Positions 34,196 through 42,159 of a DNA stretch of 44,615 nucleotides are shown here, piece after piece. The translations under genes were made by a program, and so were the position numbers. The stretch is from Lachnospiraceae bacterium (GTDB lineage: Bacteria; Bacillota; Clostridia; Lachnospirales; Lachnospiraceae), in the NCBI GenBank assembly GCA_022793375.1, contig JAAWCS010000030.1, positions 1 to 44,615 of the forward strand, written 5' to 3'. The first letter of the stretch is position 1; every line of letters begins with the position of its first letter. The notes under the pieces are model-generated. The model saw only the letters and a program-made list of their open reading frames with translations. It was not told the DNA's origin and did not search any database.

Positions 34196-34199
34196 ACTT

Positions 34200-35921
34200 T
34201 CATCCCCCTTGATTTGCCATCGCCTGCACCCGTGTGATCACATCTCCTATCGCCACTGTGCGTCTGGCAACATATCCGTTGTCACACAAAAAAGAGCCGA
34301 CGTCTTCGAAAGAAAGCGGAATATTGGCTTTCATTACTACTTCCGCCATGACATCCGTGTATTCGTTATAGTTTCGGTTTGCCGGATAAATTGCCCCTAC
34401 ATTTTTTGAATTTACAAACAAGCTTTGGAAGCGGTATTTCTTACTGTAATTTCTGCAAAAGCTTTCTAATAAATATAGATTCCAGCCGTATCCCTTTATA
34501 TAGGGAAAAGAGGTAAAGCTTGTCACCGCCTTCAATGGAATTACGTTATCCATTGCAAATAAAGAAAGTGCCCAATCGGTCTGAGCAATGTCAAAAGCCA
34601 ATGCATCTGTGCAGACAAATTTCTCTTTGTCCACACGAACCATGGTATCATATGCCGCCGATATACCACGTCCATGATGACAACCTGTTATTTCTGTTTC
34701 ATATTTATTTAGCTGTGCAATTGTTACCTCTTTTTTTCCTGAACAAAACGCTCGCAATAATTCATTCACATTTAAAGACCGACCTTTAAAATATAAAATA
34801 TTTCCTCGCCTGTCATAACAATCCGACATATAAGTCTGGAAAAAAGCTTCCCGGACAGCATACTCCGAAAGTTGTGGATTCAAAGAAACGCTTACTTCAA
34901 AGTTCTGATTCGCCATAGAAGAAAACCCTTTTTCTTCTACTTCTGTTTCTATAAGCTTTTTTACCATAGATACTTCTGTTTCATTTAAAACAATTTGATC
35001 TTTCGTCGTATATACATTTCCGCGAACCCATATGAACTCTTCCTGACTGTTCAAGACCTGTTTGATTTTTTTCATTGAAATATATGGCATTTTCTCTTTT
35101 ACCTGCTCATATGTTATACATGTGCTCTTGCTGAATAACTGCCTGATTTCTTTCTCTATTCTTACTTTTTTTTCGGTTACAAAATAATGCTTATGGTATT
35201 CAAAATTTGGAGAAATTTTTTTTAACAAAAGCCGAAGAACATCTGCCGTAAAAATATGATTTTCTTCAAAAAAATCCACATACCGCTCATATAACTCTTC
35301 ATAGTAAAAAATTTTTTGTCCCGATCCTATAAGATCATCTACTACTTTAATTAGTTGCTCTTTTGCAATATCAGAAATAACATAGTATCTGTTATTATAC
35401 TCTATCGCTCTTTCAGAAACGAGACTTTCTAAATCTATGCTCTTGGGAATTTCTTTTCCCTCATGCAACTCTTTAAATCTACGGCGAAAGCGATTCCATT
35501 CTATCTGGGAACCTTTTACAATTCCATTCACATACGTTACATCCAAAAATTGGAAGATTTGATCTTTCAATTTTTCATTCCCACTAATATCATATTTTTC
35601 TGCTTCTTGAAGTAGCTCAGAAATTTTGCTTGGATTGTTCTGAAATAAATCTACAATTTCTTCAAAGAGTTTAGATGCTTTATGCAACCTAATCTTTTTC
35701 TGTTCTAAAAGGCTTTCCATAAGAGATAGCTGCATACTAATTCCATTTTCATTTCTAAAAATATCATCTATCTCTAATCCTGCTAACAAAGCTTTTTGTC
35801 TTAATTTTTTTGAAACCATTGAAATGGCTTCTCTTCTTGAAATATTCCCTTGTTTAACTTCTAAATATGCTTTTAATAAAACAACTGCCTCGAATTTATT
35901 CCATGGAATTCGTATCGCCAT
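34200..35921 (-). CDS. 573-aa protein opening the BREX operon, unknown function
   Basis: The ATG at 35921 has AAGAGG about 9 nt upstream. The N-terminus FEAVVLLKAYLEVKQGNISR and the following RREAISMVSKKLRQKALLAG form a helical module that I have seen ahead of several defence proteins but cannot name. The middle contains repeated small segments each resembling a winged helix: YEQVKEKMPYISMKKIKQVL, FFQTYMSDCYDRRGNI and others. The C-terminus ends in LSFEDVGSFLCDNGYVARRT, again HTH-like. It could be a DNA-binding regulator or a target-recognition subunit. The stop overlaps the BrxP ribosome binding site. Base composition is the most AT-rich in the window. Confidence 0.7.
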   Translation of the reverse strand: MAIRIPWNKFEAVVLLKAYLEVKQGNISRREAISMVSKKLRQKALLAGLEIDDIFRNENGISMQLSLMESLLEQKKIRLHKASKLFEEIVDLFQNNPSKISELLQEAEKYDISGNEKLKDQIFQFLDVTYVNGIVKGSQIEWNRFRRRFKELHEGKEIPKSIDLESLVSERAIEYNNRYYVISDIAKEQLIKVVDDLIGSGQKIFYYEELYERYVDFFEENHIFTADVLRLLLKKISPNFEYHKHYFVTEKKVRIEKEIRQLFSKSTCITYEQVKEKMPYISMKKIKQVLNSQEEFIWVRGNVYTTKDQIVLNETEVSMVKKLIETEVEEKGFSSMANQNFEVSVSLNPQLSEYAVREAFFQTYMSDCYDRRGNILYFKGRSLNVNELLRAFCSGKKEVTIAQLNKYETEITGCHHGRGISAAYDTMVRVDKEKFVCTDALAFDIAQTDWALSLFAMDNVIPLKAVTSFTSFPYIKGYGWNLYLLESFCRNYSKKYRFQSLFVNSKNVGAIYPANRNYNEYTDVMAEVVMKANIPLSFEDVGSFLCDNGYVARRTVAIGDVITRVQAMANQGG

Positions 35922-35948
35922 TTTACAAAACCTCTTCTTTGTTTCTTC

Positions 35949-35977
35949 AGTTCTTTACAATTAACTTAAAGTTCTTT
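35949..35977. promoter_or_regulatory. paired direct repeats in the BREX upstream region
   Basis: AGTTCTTT occurs at 35949-35956 and 35970-35977, start to start 21 bp (two helical turns), between the likely promoter and the first BREX gene. A TAGACT...TATACA pair with 18-nt spacing lies just upstream on the minus strand (about 35997-36026) as a moderate promoter candidate. Such spacing is typical of a regulator binding site. Confidence 0.4.
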
Positions 35978-36076
35978 CTGTTTTAAATTTCTATTGTATA
36001 ATATGAATAACCTTTTATAGTCTATCATAGCCTATTCAAAATGGCAATTGCTTTCCCGCCATCGTCTAAAGAAAGT

Positions 36077-36205
36077 CAGGATAAACGTAACAGCATAACA
36101 GGTATTCTTTAGCCATCCGATATCTCACATACAAATATGTTTAATTTTATTTTAAGTAATTACGTTTACCTTGATACATTTATCCTGTAAAGAAGGTTCC
36201 TTCTT
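36077..36205. repeat. inverted repeats in the 374-bp gap at the island's right edge
   Basis: CAGGATAAA (36077-36085) is repeated inverted as TTTATCCTG (36179-36187), and AAACGTAA (36083-36090) as TTACGTTT (36160-36167). A short-loop palindrome AAGAAGG-TT-CCTTCTT lies at 36190-36205. The gap 35922-36295 has no convincing gene; it is AT-rich and marks the border between the island and the GC-rich right flank. Confidence 0.5.
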
Positions 36206-36295
36206 CATATTTTAGCTATTTACAGCTGTCAACCATATGACATTTATTCCTTTTTGAAAAAATTCATTCTAACCGGCAGCTCCCCGCTTACAAAC

Positions 36296-37039
36296 CTACA
36301 TCCCCACTCTCTCCACCCAAACCCCAAACCTCTCCCAAACCCCTTCCATCTCCTCCAACCGATTCGCCTCAAACCCCTCATACAAAATAAACATCCCCCG
36401 TGCCGCCACAGCCCCGTCCTCCCCCATCATAAAAGTAACCGCCACCGGCGCCGCATTTTCATACACATACAGGTATATCTCATTTTCCGTCAATTCCCCG
36501 CTCACGAACAACTTTTCCGCCGTACACAAACTCGCCGCCGCCAGCGCCGTCGTCCCCTCCATACTGTTGATCTGCGTTGCCAGCGTCGAAAATAGCTTCG
36601 ACTCCACGACTGCCCGCAGTTCATCCGACAATGCCCCAGTCTCTGCCAAATCCAAAATCGAAGCAACGCCCTCCTTCGCCCGAACCCGGTATACGGCAAC
36701 CGGCTCGCTGAAATCGCCGTCCCCCACCGATGACAAAAGCTCCGCCAGTTCCGAGTTAGACGTATAAAGTTCTACATACGTCTCGCTGCCCGCCATCTCC
36801 GCCATCCGCGCGACGACCTCCAGGCCATGCTCATACAAAGACGTTCCCTCCGCCGCTTTGTCGGCTGTCATCTCCTGTGTTGACCTATCACCTGCTCCGT
36901 TTTCCTCCATGCCCTGCTCCTTAGGATTCCCGCCGCAGGCCCCGCATAAAAACAGCACGGCAATCATTACCGCAGCCCCTATTTTTCCGATACATCTATT
37001 CCTGTTTTCCCTCTCAGCATGCTCGTCTCTCATTCTCAT
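36296..37039 (-). CDS. lipoprotein of unknown function
   Basis: The protein is 247 aa with the start taken at 37039 (AGAAGG 6 nt upstream); nearby in-frame ATGs at 37045 and 37033 are alternatives. After a basic N-terminus a hydrophobic segment IGAAVMIAVLFLCGACGG ends in a lipobox-like LCGAC, so it is likely a lipoprotein. The outer domain is acidic and helical, with an ASILDLAETGALSDELRAVVESKLF segment and a DGAVAARGMFILYEGF segment; no known family is recognised. GC-rich codon use marks the return to the normal chromosome. It follows the histidinol phosphatase by about 140 nt. Confidence 0.75.
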   Translation of the reverse strand: MRMRDEHAERENRNRCIGKIGAAVMIAVLFLCGACGGNPKEQGMEENGAGDRSTQEMTADKAAEGTSLYEHGLEVVARMAEMAGSETYVELYTSNSELAELLSSVGDGDFSEPVAVYRVRAKEGVASILDLAETGALSDELRAVVESKLFSTLATQINSMEGTTALAAASLCTAEKLFVSGELTENEIYLYVYENAAPVAVTFMMGEDGAVAARGMFILYEGFEANRLEEMEGVWERFGVWVERVGM

Positions 37040-37182
37040 TCTCATCCTTCTATGCGCATAATCTCTTGATCTCTGCCCTAGCCGCGGACAAACCACATAT
37101 GATTTAGCCCGGCTGGGCGTGATCGCTCTGTACTCTGCCCCAGCCGCAGACCGGCCGCACCGCTTTCACTCCCACTTTGCCG

Positions 37183-38034
37183 TTACAACCGATGATACAC
37201 CGCCCGCATCCTCTCAAACGTACAATACCGTTCAAATCCCATCTCTGCCAATTCCGCCATCGTCTCCCGGATATACGCCCCCAAATGCTCCTTCTTATGG
37301 CTGTCGCTGCCAATCGTGAAGATTGTCCCGCCCAGCTCACGATACAGCCGCAGGATCTCCTTAGACGGCGTCCAGTCCGCAAGCCCGTAGCGATGGCTGG
37401 AGGTATTGACCTCAATCCCCTTTCCGTCCGCAATCACCGTTTTCAAAATCTCCGTAATCACCGGACGCAGCTTCGCAAACGGATAGGGCCCTGCCGGATC
37501 ATAACGCGTAATCAAATCAAGATGCCCCAAAACGCTGTAGTTATGGAACCGCCGCACCAGCGCCAGCAATTCTTCATAATACCTTCCTACATACTCCTCC
37601 TGAGTACGCCCGCGCTGAAAATCCTGCGTCCAGAACTCCTTATCTTCCACCTGATGCACCGAAAGGATAATAAAATCAAACGGATAGCGCGCAAACAATC
37701 TCTCAAACTCGGGGATCGTGTGCGTCTGCATGCCGAACTCCAGGCCCATGCGGATTGTAATCTGTCCCCGGTATTTTTCCTGCAGTTTCCCGATTTCCGC
37801 CGCATAGCGGGGATAATCCACATTCGCCAATATGATCTGCTCCGGCTCACCGGCCCCGCCCGGACGATATTCTACTCCCCGGGGATCGTCCCAATCCTTT
37901 TTAATCCCGTAATCCACATGGTCCGTAAAACATATTTCCGTAAGCCCTATCGCGATCGCGTCCTGCACCACCGCTTCCATCGGATACTCCGAATCGTCGC
38001 TATAAACCGTATGGATATGATAATCCGTCAACAT
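37183..38034 (-). CDS. hisJ: PHP-family histidinol phosphatase
   Basis: The protein is 283 aa. The PHP metal ligands are visible: DYHIHTVYSDD (His6, His8), ICFTDHVDYG, the FIILSVHQVED segment, GHLDLITRYDP, EVNTSSHR and FTIGSDSHKKEHLG. Length and motif order match the HisJ/HisK group, which remove phosphate from L-histidinol phosphate in histidine biosynthesis. Other PHP phosphoesterases are possible as no other his gene is in view. ACGGAGG lies upstream at proper spacing. An extended -10 promoter is visible about 130 nt upstream (38160-38187). Confidence 0.88.
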   Translation of the reverse strand: MLTDYHIHTVYSDDSEYPMEAVVQDAIAIGLTEICFTDHVDYGIKKDWDDPRGVEYRPGGAGEPEQIILANVDYPRYAAEIGKLQEKYRGQITIRMGLEFGMQTHTIPEFERLFARYPFDFIILSVHQVEDKEFWTQDFQRGRTQEEYVGRYYEELLALVRRFHNYSVLGHLDLITRYDPAGPYPFAKLRPVITEILKTVIADGKGIEVNTSSHRYGLADWTPSKEILRLYRELGGTIFTIGSDSHKKEHLGAYIRETMAELAEMGFERYCTFERMRAVYHRL

Positions 38035-38159
38035 TCTTCCAGCCTCCGTTTATTACAATACTTTCCATAGGAATCGCCCCGGTTTTTGTCCGGCCGTAAT
38101 GCTATTATAATCTTTTATTTCCCGAAAATCCACCCGAATTATCGGCTCTATTTGTCACA

Positions 38160-38187
38160 ATTATATCAAACAGCCGTTTTAACGCAA
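38160..38187 (-). promoter_or_regulatory. promoter candidate of hisJ
   Basis: On the minus strand TTGCGT (38187-38182) and an extended -10, TGATATAAT (TATAAT at 38165-38160), are 16 nt apart. A second TATAAT without a good -35 lies at 38104-38109. The remainder of the 315-bp gap 38035-38349 contains only the divergent promoter at 38304-38332. Confidence 0.55.
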
Positions 38188-38303
38188 TCCGGCCCTGTTT
38201 GACAATACTCCGGCTTTTTGCAAAACACGCCCGCCCCCTCCTCAAAAATACCTTTTTCCATCATCGGCTTTCCCGGCGCTTGATTATAAAATACTGGAAT
38301 GGA

Positions 38304-38332
38304 TTGTCAGGGATGTTCATAAAATATATAAA
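38304..38332 (+). promoter_or_regulatory. promoter candidate of the FMN-binding-like gene
   Basis: TTGTCA (38304-38309) and TATAAA (38327-38332) are 17 nt apart. The start site near 38339 would leave a leader of about 10 nt that just includes GGAGG, so the leader is unusually short. Confidence 0.5.
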
Positions 38333-38349
38333 AACCCTTCGGAGGTTTC

Positions 38350-38802
38350 ATGAGCGCAAAAACAAAAATAGTGGTACTCAAGATGAAGGAGTTAATCTAC
38401 ACCGCCATATTCGCGGGGCTGGCGATCCTGCTGATCGTCCTCTTTTTGACCATGTTTAAAAGCGGCAAAAAGGAGGAAGCCCCCGCCAGCGCCAACGCGG
38501 CCGGCTACACGCCCGGCGTTTATACGGCTTCCCTGGCTTTGAACAGCCAGAATCTCGATGTTGAGGTCATCGTCGACAAGGACGCGATCCAGAGCATCCG
38601 CCTGCTGAATCTCGACGAGAGCATGACCACTATGTACCCTCTGATGGAGCCTACGCTGGAGTCGCTTTCGACACAGATTCTCGAAAAGCAGTCCACGCAG
38701 GATATTACATATGCCGAAAACACCAAATATACGGCCTATGTCCTGCTCCAGGCCGTCCAGAACGCCCTGGACAAAGCAGCGGCCCCTGTTGACACCCGGT
38801 GA
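38350..38802 (+). CDS. membrane-anchored FMN-binding-like protein
   Basis: The protein is 150 aa with GGAGG 6-7 nt before the ATG. An N-terminal transmembrane helix (about residues 13-34, LIYTAIFAGLAILLIVLFLTMF) is followed by a small outer domain. That domain (YTPGVYTASLALNSQNLDVEVIV ... IQSIRLLN ... YTAYVLLQAVQNALDKA) follows the pattern of FMN-binding domains of the RnfG/NqrC kind. In the place of the usual S-G-A-T-x-T/S flavin attachment site it reads AENTKYTA, so covalent flavin binding looks lost. It may still act as a redox or structural partner of the neighbouring exported molybdopterin proteins; that is inference from position. It is plus strand, with a shared terminator downstream. 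Confidence 0.7.
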   Translation: MSAKTKIVVLKMKELIYTAIFAGLAILLIVLFLTMFKSGKKEEAPASANAAGYTPGVYTASLALNSQNLDVEVIVDKDAIQSIRLLNLDESMTTMYPLMEPTLESLSTQILEKQSTQDITYAENTKYTAYVLLQAVQNALDKAAAPVDTR

Positions 38803-38878
38803 GGACTTCATAAAACCAGCTTCTACGTTGTTCCTGTCGCGCCAATGACCTGAAGCACGCTTCACCAAGGGAATCCAT

Positions 38879-38926
38879 AAAAGAACCGCCTCGCAAGCCC
38901 CATAAGACCTGCAAAGCGGTTCTTTT
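38879..38926. terminator. bidirectional intrinsic terminator
   Basis: AAAAGAACCGC (38879-38889) pairs perfectly with GCGGTTCTTTT (38916-38926), with A and T runs on the outer sides. It can end both the plus-strand gene at 38350-38802 and the minus-strand molybdopterin operon ending at 39003. Confidence 0.85.
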
Positions 38927-39002
38927 GTTCTGCCCGGGCTTTTGCCCGATATTCCTTTTTCTCAGCTACCTAGGCACAGGTTCATCTCATGACTTCGTTT
39001 TA

Positions 39003-40145
39003 TTACCGCGCGCTGTCCGCCACCCGGAAACAAAGCGTTGAAGCCAGCGGCGATTCCATTCCCTGCGCCGTCCGCGCCCGGACCGTCATTTCATATTCGC
39101 CCGGCTCTTCGAGCGTAAAAGCAAACTGCCAGTATACCCAACGATCGGTCTGCGCGCCGTCCGTCGGACAGACCGTCCAGGTCTCGCCGCCGTCCAGCGA
39201 AAATTCCACCGCTTCGATCGCCACGTCGTAATCGTCGGCATAGCCCTCCAGCCGGATCGTCTCGCCGGCCTTGAACTCCACGCCGTCCGCGTAATTCAAA
39301 ATATTGATCTTTGCCCGGCAGCCTTCACCGGCCTGCAGAACCGGCGGCTCCTTTGCTTCGGCCGTCAGCTCGATGTGCGTGATATTTCTCGTAAAATAAC
39401 GGGCCACCGCCTCCGGCATCCACAGCTGCACGGCCCCGCCCTCCTGGGACGGAAGCGGTTTTCCGTTGATCTGGTAGACCAAAAGCGCCTCTTTTTCCAG
39501 GGCATAGGTCAGCGGCATCGGCACGCCGTAGCCGTCCGCGCCATAAACCGTCACGCAGTTGATCGTCTCCTCCAACTGCGCCATTTCCAGCACGGCGCCA
39601 AGCGGCACCCCTGTCACCCGGGCATTGGACAAGCCGCCGGCCGTCATGCCGCAGGAACATTTGAGAATACGGCTCTCGCTTTTTTCCTCCCCCAGTTCCG
39701 CCACGTTCACGCGGTAGGCTTTCTCGATCCGTCCCCCTACATTGACATAATAATTTCCCGCTTCCTCCTCCATCGCAAAGCCTGGCGTCGCACAAACGCC
39801 GGTCATCACGGTCCCGTACAGGTTAAAAATCTCGTCGTCCGGCGTGAGCACATCCTGATCAAACGAAAATTCTCCCTTGATATGCGCAACCTTCACAATC
39901 GGCGTCCGTTCTTTCCACACGAAATCGTCCGTCCGGAGCCTGGTTTCCCCCAAAACGCGCTCGGCCTGCGCGGTATTCGTATCGTGGAAGTTATCTGCGC
40001 GCACCGCATCCGTTTCGCTGTCCAAGGCCTCAGCAGGTAAGACCGGCGTCCCGGCCATGGCCGCGCCGCAGCCGCTCATCAGCAGGGAAGCGCCGGCGAG
40101 AAGGCCCATTGTCCCCTTTTTCCGTCTTTCTGTCGTCCGTTTCAT
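39003..40145 (-). CDS. exported molybdopterin (sulfite-oxidase-fold) lipoprotein
   Basis: The protein is 380 aa with AGGAGG before the ATG. The N-terminus has a lipoprotein signal with lipobox MSGC (Cys26). The core is an oxidoreductase molybdopterin-binding domain: a cysteine at the position of the Mo ligand (ILKCSCGMTAGGLSNARVTG), GVPLGAVLEMA, YGVPMPLTYAL and a C-terminal Ig-like Mo-cofactor dimerisation domain (VEFSLDGGETWTVC, then VYWQFAFTLEEPGEYEMTVR). It is likely an outer-face reductase or oxidase fed by an electron carrier, here the cytochrome-fused protein encoded directly upstream. The substrate is unknown. It has no Tat twin-Arg motif, although RRKKG lies near the start. Confidence 0.82.
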   Translation of the reverse strand: MKRTTERRKKGTMGLLAGASLLMSGCGAAMAGTPVLPAEALDSETDAVRADNFHDTNTAQAERVLGETRLRTDDFVWKERTPIVKVAHIKGEFSFDQDVLTPDDEIFNLYGTVMTGVCATPGFAMEEEAGNYYVNVGGRIEKAYRVNVAELGEEKSESRILKCSCGMTAGGLSNARVTGVPLGAVLEMAQLEETINCVTVYGADGYGVPMPLTYALEKEALLVYQINGKPLPSQEGGAVQLWMPEAVARYFTRNITHIELTAEAKEPPVLQAGEGCRAKINILNYADGVEFKAGETIRLEGYADDYDVAIEAVEFSLDGGETWTVCPTDGAQTDRWVYWQFAFTLEEPGEYEMTVRARTAQGMESPLASTLCFRVADSAR

Positions 40146-40154
40146 CCGTTCCTC

Positions 40155-41900
40155 CTATCTGGCATTGACCATCAGCTCGACCGGGTCCTCGGTCACCAGG
40201 CCATCCTCGCTGATACTGCGCGCCGTCAATACATACGCGCCCGGCTCCTGCGGCGTAAACGTATAGTACCAGTACACCCATTGATCCGTGGCCGAATCCG
40301 ACACATCATATCGCGTCCAGGACTTGCCGCGATCCAGCGAAATCTCCACCGCTGTTATCTGCTTGTCAAACGCCTGCGCATAGCCTTCAAACGTGAACGG
40401 CTTGCCCAGCTCAATGATCTGCCCTTCCTGGGTATAGCAGATTCCCACATTGGGCTTATTGGCGTAGCCGCCCTCCTCGGTCTCCCAGCCCAGGTACATG
40501 TAGTAGTCGTCCGGGTTGTCGTCCATCACGACGATTTCCGTCAGCTGCTTGATGCACTCGGCTGCCGAGCCGCCGCCGACCCACAGCTGCAGCGGGTAAC
40601 CGTGCTCGATGCTCAGCCGTTTCCCGTCAATCTCATAGACCAGATAGGCCTCGAATGTTTGCAGATGGCTCATTTTCACCGGGATCGTAAATCCGTCGTT
40701 GGCTGTCGGCAGGATCACGGTCGCGTCGCTGCGGATTCCCGCCTTTTCCAGAAGCCAGCTCAAAGGGATCGCCTTAATCTGGCTGTTGGCAATCAGCGGG
40801 CCGCCCGTCGGATTGATCGTGCAGTGCATTGTCATCACCCGCTCAATCGTCGGCGCTTCGGCAATCAGCTCGGACAGCGTCGTTTCAAACGGTGTTTCCA
40901 CCGCACCGCTCACGCTCACCGGCCAGCTGTCAAACAGCGCCGGATCGCCCTCGATCCCGGCTTCGGAAGCCGCGTAGCGCGGATAATCGTAATCATAGTA
41001 CATCCAATTGAAATAGAAGATATCGTCGGCCGCCACCGTCACATCCTGGTTCCAGCTAAATTCCGCCTGCACGCTCTCCGGCTCCGCCACATCGACGATG
41101 CCGCGCAGGACATGATGCTTTACATTGTCCCACAGCTGAATGCCGTTGCCGTCGCCGGTCATGTTGTGACACGACTGACAGCTGCCGGTAAAAGCGTCGT
41201 TGTCATGGATGCCGTGAATCAGCGTGCCGAAACCGTAAAACTCGGTCACATATCCCGGCGAATACGTATGGCAGTCTAAGCACTGGGCGACCGTTGTCTG
41301 AATCCCCAGGCTGTTGTTTAAATCCACATGGCGGTACTCCATATTTGCCAGCGTGGCGTTCATATCAGGATGGCAGGCCGCACAGCCGCGCTCATCCGCG
41401 TGCAGATAATAGGTATTATAAGAAATCGTATTGCCCGGATTGTGGTACACACCGGCAAACTGCTCACTCGGCGTGCGCTGCACCTGTACGCCGCTCTCCA
41501 GCGTGATAATCTGCGGCGCGTACTCTTCGGCCCTCTGATCCATGGCCTCGTACATACCTTCGATGACCGAATAGCCCGGATAGGGTTCCTCCGCGCCCTG
41601 AGTTTCATCGGCCGGTACTGTCTCTCCCTCCGGCGCTGCTGCCCCATCGCCGGTCGTTTCGTTCCCGGCTTCTGCGGCATCGACAGTTGTTGTCTGCGCA
41701 ATTTCTTCGCTTTGTGCCGTACCGGCTGCCGTGCTTTCCTCCACCGCCACATCTTTGGCAGTCTCGCTCTCCGCTGCGCCGGCCTGCGCCGTTGTCTGCG
41801 GAGCTCCCGCCGTCCCCTGCGGCGCGCACGCGCAGGCACCTGACAGCGCCGCCGCCAGCGTAAGCGCCAGGAATCCACGCCAAATATTTCTGGTTCTCAT
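40155..41900 (-). CDS. exported three-haem cytochrome c fused to a molybdopterin domain
   Basis: The protein is 581 aa from the ATG at 41900 (AGGGGAGACAGAT upstream); the longer frame reads through the tandem repeat and is rejected. A lipoprotein signal ends in SGAC (Cys23). An Ala/Thr/Glu-rich linker (about 26-105) leads to three CxxCH haem sites: CAACH (173-177), CLDCH (207-211) and CQSCH (241-245). The C-terminal half is a sulfite-oxidase-type molybdopterin domain (MHCTINPTGGPLIANSQIKA, IPLSWLLEKAG, VEISLDRGKSWTRYD, VYWYYTFTPQEPGAYVLTAR). It is 9 nt upstream of the second molybdopterin gene, so both form one operon. No cytochrome maturation genes are in view. Electron transfer between a membrane donor and an outer substrate is the likely role. 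Confidence 0.85.
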   Translation of the reverse strand: MRTRNIWRGFLALTLAAALSGACACAPQGTAGAPQTTAQAGAAESETAKDVAVEESTAAGTAQSEEIAQTTTVDAAEAGNETTGDGAAAPEGETVPADETQGAEEPYPGYSVIEGMYEAMDQRAEEYAPQIITLESGVQVQRTPSEQFAGVYHNPGNTISYNTYYLHADERGCAACHPDMNATLANMEYRHVDLNNSLGIQTTVAQCLDCHTYSPGYVTEFYGFGTLIHGIHDNDAFTGSCQSCHNMTGDGNGIQLWDNVKHHVLRGIVDVAEPESVQAEFSWNQDVTVAADDIFYFNWMYYDYDYPRYAASEAGIEGDPALFDSWPVSVSGAVETPFETTLSELIAEAPTIERVMTMHCTINPTGGPLIANSQIKAIPLSWLLEKAGIRSDATVILPTANDGFTIPVKMSHLQTFEAYLVYEIDGKRLSIEHGYPLQLWVGGGSAAECIKQLTEIVVMDDNPDDYYMYLGWETEEGGYANKPNVGICYTQEGQIIELGKPFTFEGYAQAFDKQITAVEISLDRGKSWTRYDVSDSATDQWVYWYYTFTPQEPGAYVLTARSISEDGLVTEDPVELMVNAR

Positions 41901-41923
41901 ATCTGTCTCCCCTTTCCTCTGTT

Positions 41924-42050
41924 TGCCCGTGTTCCCAGGGCATAATGGGACACCCCTGTGGTGTTTCCTCTGTCTGCCCGTGTTCCCAGGGCATAATGGG
42001 ACACCCCTGTGGTGTTTCTTCTGTCTGCCCGTATTCCCAGGGCATAAAAT
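41924..42050. repeat. 51-bp tandem hairpin-bearing repeat, about 2.5 copies
   Basis: TGCCCGTGTTCCCAGGGCAT recurs with a 51-bp period at 41924, 41975 and (with one change) 42026, separated by AATGGGACACCCCTGTGGTG. Each unit can fold as GTGTTCCC/GGGACAC around AGGGCATAAT. The set ends 24 bp before the start codon of the cytochrome gene and is a diverged relative of the repeat at 3741-3815. The spacing between repeats is too short and too conserved for a CRISPR. Confidence 0.85.
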
Positions 42051-42159
42051 TACCAGCGTCCCTAAAACCTGCCTGGCCTGCCCGGACAAGCTTTTGGAAC
42101 CCTGGTAATATGATACAAAATAATCAAAGAAAAGGATATGCGTTTTTCCACTGCTTTTA

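Noticed and set aside
36077-36187. Insertion-sequence ends
   Set aside because: The inverted repeats are 8-9 bp, unevenly spaced, and enclose no transposase or target-site duplication.
37104-37433. 109-codon Arg-rich frame on the minus strand
   Set aside because: It overlaps hisJ in another frame and has the Arg/Trp-rich composition typical of GC-rich shadow frames.
41924-42050. CRISPR array
   Set aside because: The whole 51-bp unit is repeated with no variable spacers, and there are no cas genes in view.
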